This document shows positions 61,202 through 64,000 of a stretch of 64,000 bases of DNA, in pieces. Both the position numbers and the translations under genes were made by a program. Positions within the stretch are counted from its first letter, which is position 1. Every line of letters begins with the position of its first letter. The DNA comes from Deltaproteobacteria bacterium. GTDB lineage: Bacteria; Myxococcota_A; UBA796; UBA2385. The stretch lies in the NCBI GenBank assembly GCA_016792625.1, contig JAEUKK010000142.1:62001-126000 (forward strand), given 5' to 3'. The notes beneath the pieces were generated by a model. The model worked only from the letters and a program-made list of their open reading frames with translations, made no database searches and was not told where the DNA came from.

Positions 61202-62386
61202 TTAGACCAGCTCGTCGACGCAGACGTACCACCCACCCGTCGGCGGGGTCGTCGGCGCCTGCGTGATCTCGGCCAGCTCCCAGGTGCCGGCCACCAGGCG
61301 CCCGTTGCTCACCAGGGTGCTGCCCACGTAGAAGCTGATGCGCTGCGTGTCATTGCGCACCTTGACCCAGAGGTTCGCCACAGCCGCCTTGTACAGACGC
61401 CCCCCGCTGGTGGTCGGGCCCTGCGTGGTGGTGCTGAAGTCGGAGTTGTCGCTCAAGTAGGTGTAGGCGTAGCCCGAGGTGGACGCGCTGCCCGAGGCCA
61501 CGGTCATCGTGAAGCTCGCCGGCATCGAGCTGGCCGCGTTGACCGCCAGCCCCCAGCTCAGCTTGGTGAGCGAGACCGAGTCGGCCAGCCCCAGGTCGGT
61601 GCCGTTGGGCCGCTGCCAGAGCAAGGTCCACTCGTGGTCGATCTGGGCGGCCAGCCGCGGCCGGGTGGTCTCGAGCTCGGCGAAGCCGCCGGCCAGCGTC
61701 TGCCCGCGGGCCTCGCCCATGCAGCGCGCGTGCAGGCCGCGGCCGCAGAGGCCGCCCATCAGCGAAGAGGCGCGCTCGGCGAGGGTGGTCCAGCGCACGG
61801 CCGCCGGGCCCGCCCCCTGCACGGGCAGCCACTGCTCGAGCGCGCGCTGCAGCGCCCAGCTCAGCAGCCCGCGCCAGCGCCCCTCGACGTGCACCCGCTG
61901 CGCCTCGCCGCCGAGGCCGCCGCTGACCAAGGCGAGCCCATCGCCGGGCAGCGCGCCCAGGCCCTCGGCCCCGCAGCTGTCGAGCACCGCCCGCACCCGG
62001 CGCCCGTCGGAGAGGCCGGCCAGCAGGCTGTGGGCGTCGATCTCGCCGTCGTGCAGGCGCAGCATGAGGCCGCCCGCGCCGGGCAGCCCGTGGCCCGACC
62101 AGAGCACGAGCAGCTCGTCGGCGGGTACGCCCCGCAGCTCGTCGAGCGCGGCCTGCAGGCCGGCCCGCGTGGCGGGGAGGTCGCCGCCGCCGAGGCGCCA
62201 GCGCTGCTCGGAGTCGACGCCCAGCGCGTTGAGGATGGCCTCCCAGCCGTCCATGTCAGAGTTGGCACCCAGCAGGCCCGCCGGGCCCTCGGCAGCGTCG
62301 ACCCCGACGAGCAGCGCGATCCGCCGCGGGGCGAGGCTGGAGTCGATGGAGTCAGAGGCGCGGAGCTCGTGAACGTCGTGGTGCAT
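61202..62386 (-). CDS. Caspase-like protein with an unidentified beta-rich C-terminal domain
   Basis: 394 residues. The caspase-fold domain (about 20-235) opens RRIALLVGVD, with His 99 in WSGHG and Cys 138 in VLDSCGAEG, the expected catalytic dyad. There is no signal peptide or membrane segment. The C-terminal 145 residues (from about 250, EWTLLWQRPNGTDLGLAD) are rich in Ser/Thr, Gly and aromatics with predicted strands and end CVDELV; the domain is not one I recognise and may bind a ligand or partner. GGAG lies six bases before the ATG. The protein is distinct from the other caspase homologue at 10028-11221. Confidence 0.78.
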   Translation of the reverse strand: MHHDVHELRASDSIDSSLAPRRIALLVGVDAAEGPAGLLGANSDMDGWEAILNALGVDSEQRWRLGGGDLPATRAGLQAALDELRGVPADELLVLWSGHGLPGAGGLMLRLHDGEIDAHSLLAGLSDGRRVRAVLDSCGAEGLGALPGDGLALVSGGLGGEAQRVHVEGRWRGLLSWALQRALEQWLPVQGAGPAAVRWTTLAERASSLMGGLCGRGLHARCMGEARGQTLAGGFAELETTRPRLAAQIDHEWTLLWQRPNGTDLGLADSVSLTKLSWGLAVNAASSMPASFTMTVASGSASTSGYAYTYLSDNSDFSTTTQGPTTSGGRLYKAAVANLWVKVRNDTQRISFYVGSTLVSNGRLVAGTWELAEITQAPTTPPTGGWYVCVDELV

Positions 62387-62426
62387 GGTGCTCTCCTCAA
62401 GCGGCGGCGCCGCTGATCGCGGAGCC

Positions 62427-62447
62427 CGCCGGGGCCCCGGCGACCCA
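62427..62447 (+). repeat. Family C repeat core, copy 3
   Basis: The palindrome GCCGGGGCCCCGGC followed by GACCC, as in the cores of the two larger family C copies, upstream of the caspase-like gene start. Confidence 0.35.
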
Positions 62448-62569
62448 CCCCGGGCCGCTGCCCGACGCTACCGCAGGCCGAGGGCCCCAGGATTTCACCG
62501 GATTACAGCGGGCCCCGGCGGGCGGCCGATGGGCCCGGGCCAAGCCGATCGGGCGCGTTAGCGGTGCCC

Positions 62570-64000
62570 ATGTACGCTGACCTGCCCCACTTCTTGGCCG
62601 CGCTGGACGCCGACGGCGAGCTGCTCCGCGTCCGCCAGCCGGTCTCTCCGGTCCTCGAGATCTCGGCCATGGCTGAGGTCGAGAGCAAGGCGCGGGCCGC
62701 CCGGCCCCCCTCCACCGCCGCCCGCGCGGCCGACCCCGGCGCCTGGGATCGCGGCGGGCGAGCGCTGCTCTTTGAGCAGGTCGAGGGCAGCGACTTCCCG
62801 GTGCTGATCAACGCGTTCGGCAGCTACCGGCGGATGGAGATGGCGTTGGGCTGCCACGAGGGCGGCCACAGCCCCGGCGGTTTTGCGGCGATCGCACGGC
62901 GCATCGCCAGCCTGACCAAGCCCAAGCCTCCGCGCGACTTCAGCGAGGCCTGGGAGCGCGGGCGCGAGCTGCTGCCGCTGCTGCGCGTGCTGCCCCGCGC
63001 GGTGCGCGATGCCGCCTGCCAACAGGTCGTGATCAGCGAGCAGGACGTCGATCTCACCCGCCTGCCGATGCTGCGCTGCTGGCCCCACGACGGCGACTTC
63101 GCCGCGCTGGGCTACCCGCCGGGGGTGAACGACGGGGTCGAGGCGGTCGGCCACCCCAAGCTGTCAGCTGAGGAGTGGGCGCGGGCCTGGCGCGGCCGGT
63201 ACATCACCTTCGCGGGCATCCACACGATCCACCGCGAAGAGCTCGGCCAAGAGCGGCCATCCAGCCACAACATCGGCATGTACCGGGTGCAGCTCATCGG
63301 CAAGCGCCACCTCGCCATGCACTGGCACATGCACCACGACGGCGCGCGCCACTGGCGCAGCTGGAAGGCCGCCGGCGACCGCATGCCCGTGGCCATCGTG
63401 CTCGGCGGCGAGAGCGTGATGCCCTACGCCGCCACCTGCCCGCTGCCCCCCGGCATCGGCGAGCTGCTGATGGCCGGCTTCCTCAACCGCGGCGGCATCC
63501 CCATGGTGCCGTGCAAGACGGTGCCGCTGCGCGTACCGGCCAACGCCGAGATCGTGATCGAGGGCTGGGTCAGCCACCGCGCCGGCATGCCCGGGTGGGA
63601 CCCCCGCGACCCCGCCGCCGGCCCGCTCGGCGCCGGCGCCATCTTTGAGGGCCCCTTCGGCGACCACACGGGCTTTTACTCGATGCCCGACCGCTACCCC
63701 TTGGTCGAGGTCACCGCGATCACCCACCGCCGGGGCGCGATCTTCCCCGCCACCCTGGTCGGCCTGCCGCCCCAAGAGGACTACTACCTCGGCAAAGCGA
63801 CCGAGCGGGTGATGGGCGCCCTGCTCAAGATCCCCGTGCACGACGTCGAAGACTACGATCTGCCCATGTTCGGCGCCTTTCACAATTGCGCGGTGATGCA
63901 GATCGAGAAGGCCTACCCCACCCAGGGCCGGCGCATGATGCACAGCGTCTGGGGCACGGGCCAGATGGCCTGGACCAAGGTGGTGATGGTCGTCGACAAG
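62570..64000 (+). CDS. UbiD-family decarboxylase, 3' end cut by the window
   Basis: 477 codons up to the window end without a stop. It resembles the prenylated-FMN-dependent UbiD family (decarboxylation of 3-polyprenyl-4-hydroxybenzoate in ubiquinone synthesis, or of aromatic acids). It opens MYADLPHFLAALDADGELLR and contains a typical LPMLRCWPHDGDF, the HNIGMYRVQ region and FEGPFGDHTGFYS, which carries the conserved Glu near the cofactor. The family is usually about 490 residues, so nearly all is present. No UbiX-like flavin prenyltransferase is visible. The ATG has no clear ribosome site. Confidence 0.88.
   Translation, partial: MYADLPHFLAALDADGELLRVRQPVSPVLEISAMAEVESKARAARPPSTAARAADPGAWDRGGRALLFEQVEGSDFPVLINAFGSYRRMEMALGCHEGGHSPGGFAAIARRIASLTKPKPPRDFSEAWERGRELLPLLRVLPRAVRDAACQQVVISEQDVDLTRLPMLRCWPHDGDFAALGYPPGVNDGVEAVGHPKLSAEEWARAWRGRYITFAGIHTIHREELGQERPSSHNIGMYRVQLIGKRHLAMHWHMHHDGARHWRSWKAAGDRMPVAIVLGGESVMPYAATCPLPPGIGELLMAGFLNRGGIPMVPCKTVPLRVPANAEIVIEGWVSHRAGMPGWDPRDPAAGPLGAGAIFEGPFGDHTGFYSMPDRYPLVEVTAITHRRGAIFPATLVGLPPQEDYYLGKATERVMGALLKIPVHDVEDYDLPMFGAFHNCAVMQIEKAYPTQGRRMMHSVWGTGQMAWTKVVMVVDK

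Overview
The window is one contiguous stretch of very GC-rich bacterial chromosome (third codon positions almost always G or C). It most resembles an uncultured member of the Myxococcota or a neighbouring former deltaproteobacterial group. The pointers are many secreted lipoproteins with Ser/Gly/Asp-rich linkers after the lipobox Cys, MopE-type Asp-rich repeat proteins (DCDD and GVDNDCD motifs), FG-GAP repeat proteins, a matrixin with a MYXO-CTERM-like tail, a GldF/GldG-type transporter and a globin-coupled histidine kinase. This is inference from gene content; no rRNA or tRNA gene was seen. About fifty genes are supported. Many of the long open frames on opposite strands are antisense shadows caused by the base composition. 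The extreme left edge is unresolved and the last gene (UbiD) runs off the right edge.

Layout. 0.3-9 kb: a membrane-anchored unknown, a phosphatidylcholine-synthase-like enzyme, a lipoprotein, an esterase, a secreted matrixin, leucyl aminopeptidase, a 2Fe-2S ferredoxin and a coiled-coil membrane protein. 9-14 kb: a secreted unknown, a caspase-like protease and a lipoprotein-processing group lspA-lspA-lgt. 14-20.7 kb, minus strand: a DUF4340 protein with GldG and GldF, two DUF4013 membrane proteins created by a 999-bp tandem duplication, and a protein with two cysteine clusters. 20.8-25.6 kb, minus: a radical SAM/SPASM-like protein, then an overlapping run of outer-membrane barrel, TrmA-family methyltransferase and YkgJ-like protein. 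25.6-30.7 kb: sbcD-sbcC. 30.8-40.9 kb: two methyltransferases (one like protein arginine methyltransferases), Asp-rich and FG-GAP lipoproteins, a GDT1-type transporter, a globin-coupled histidine kinase and a universal stress protein. 40.9-53.6 kb: an HTTM protein, envelope-folding lipoproteins (SurA-like/DsbA fusion and parvulin), hydrolases, a second radical SAM enzyme, a large M1-like protein whose active site looks lost, and a GT87 glycosyltransferase. 53.7-64 kb: a modular lipoprotein, a porin-like barrel, a MopE/FG-GAP lipoprotein, ssb, a small lipoprotein, a repeat-rich convergent intergenic region, a second caspase-like protein and UbiD.

The dominant theme is envelope biology. The window encodes lipoprotein maturation enzymes (two LspA and Lgt), about ten probable lipoprotein substrates, two outer-membrane barrels, periplasmic folding factors and secreted hydrolases. 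Between genes there are at least three families of GC-rich dispersed palindromic repeats and several tandem repeats, concentrated around the two caspase genes, the radical SAM gene and the 60.4-61.2 kb region.
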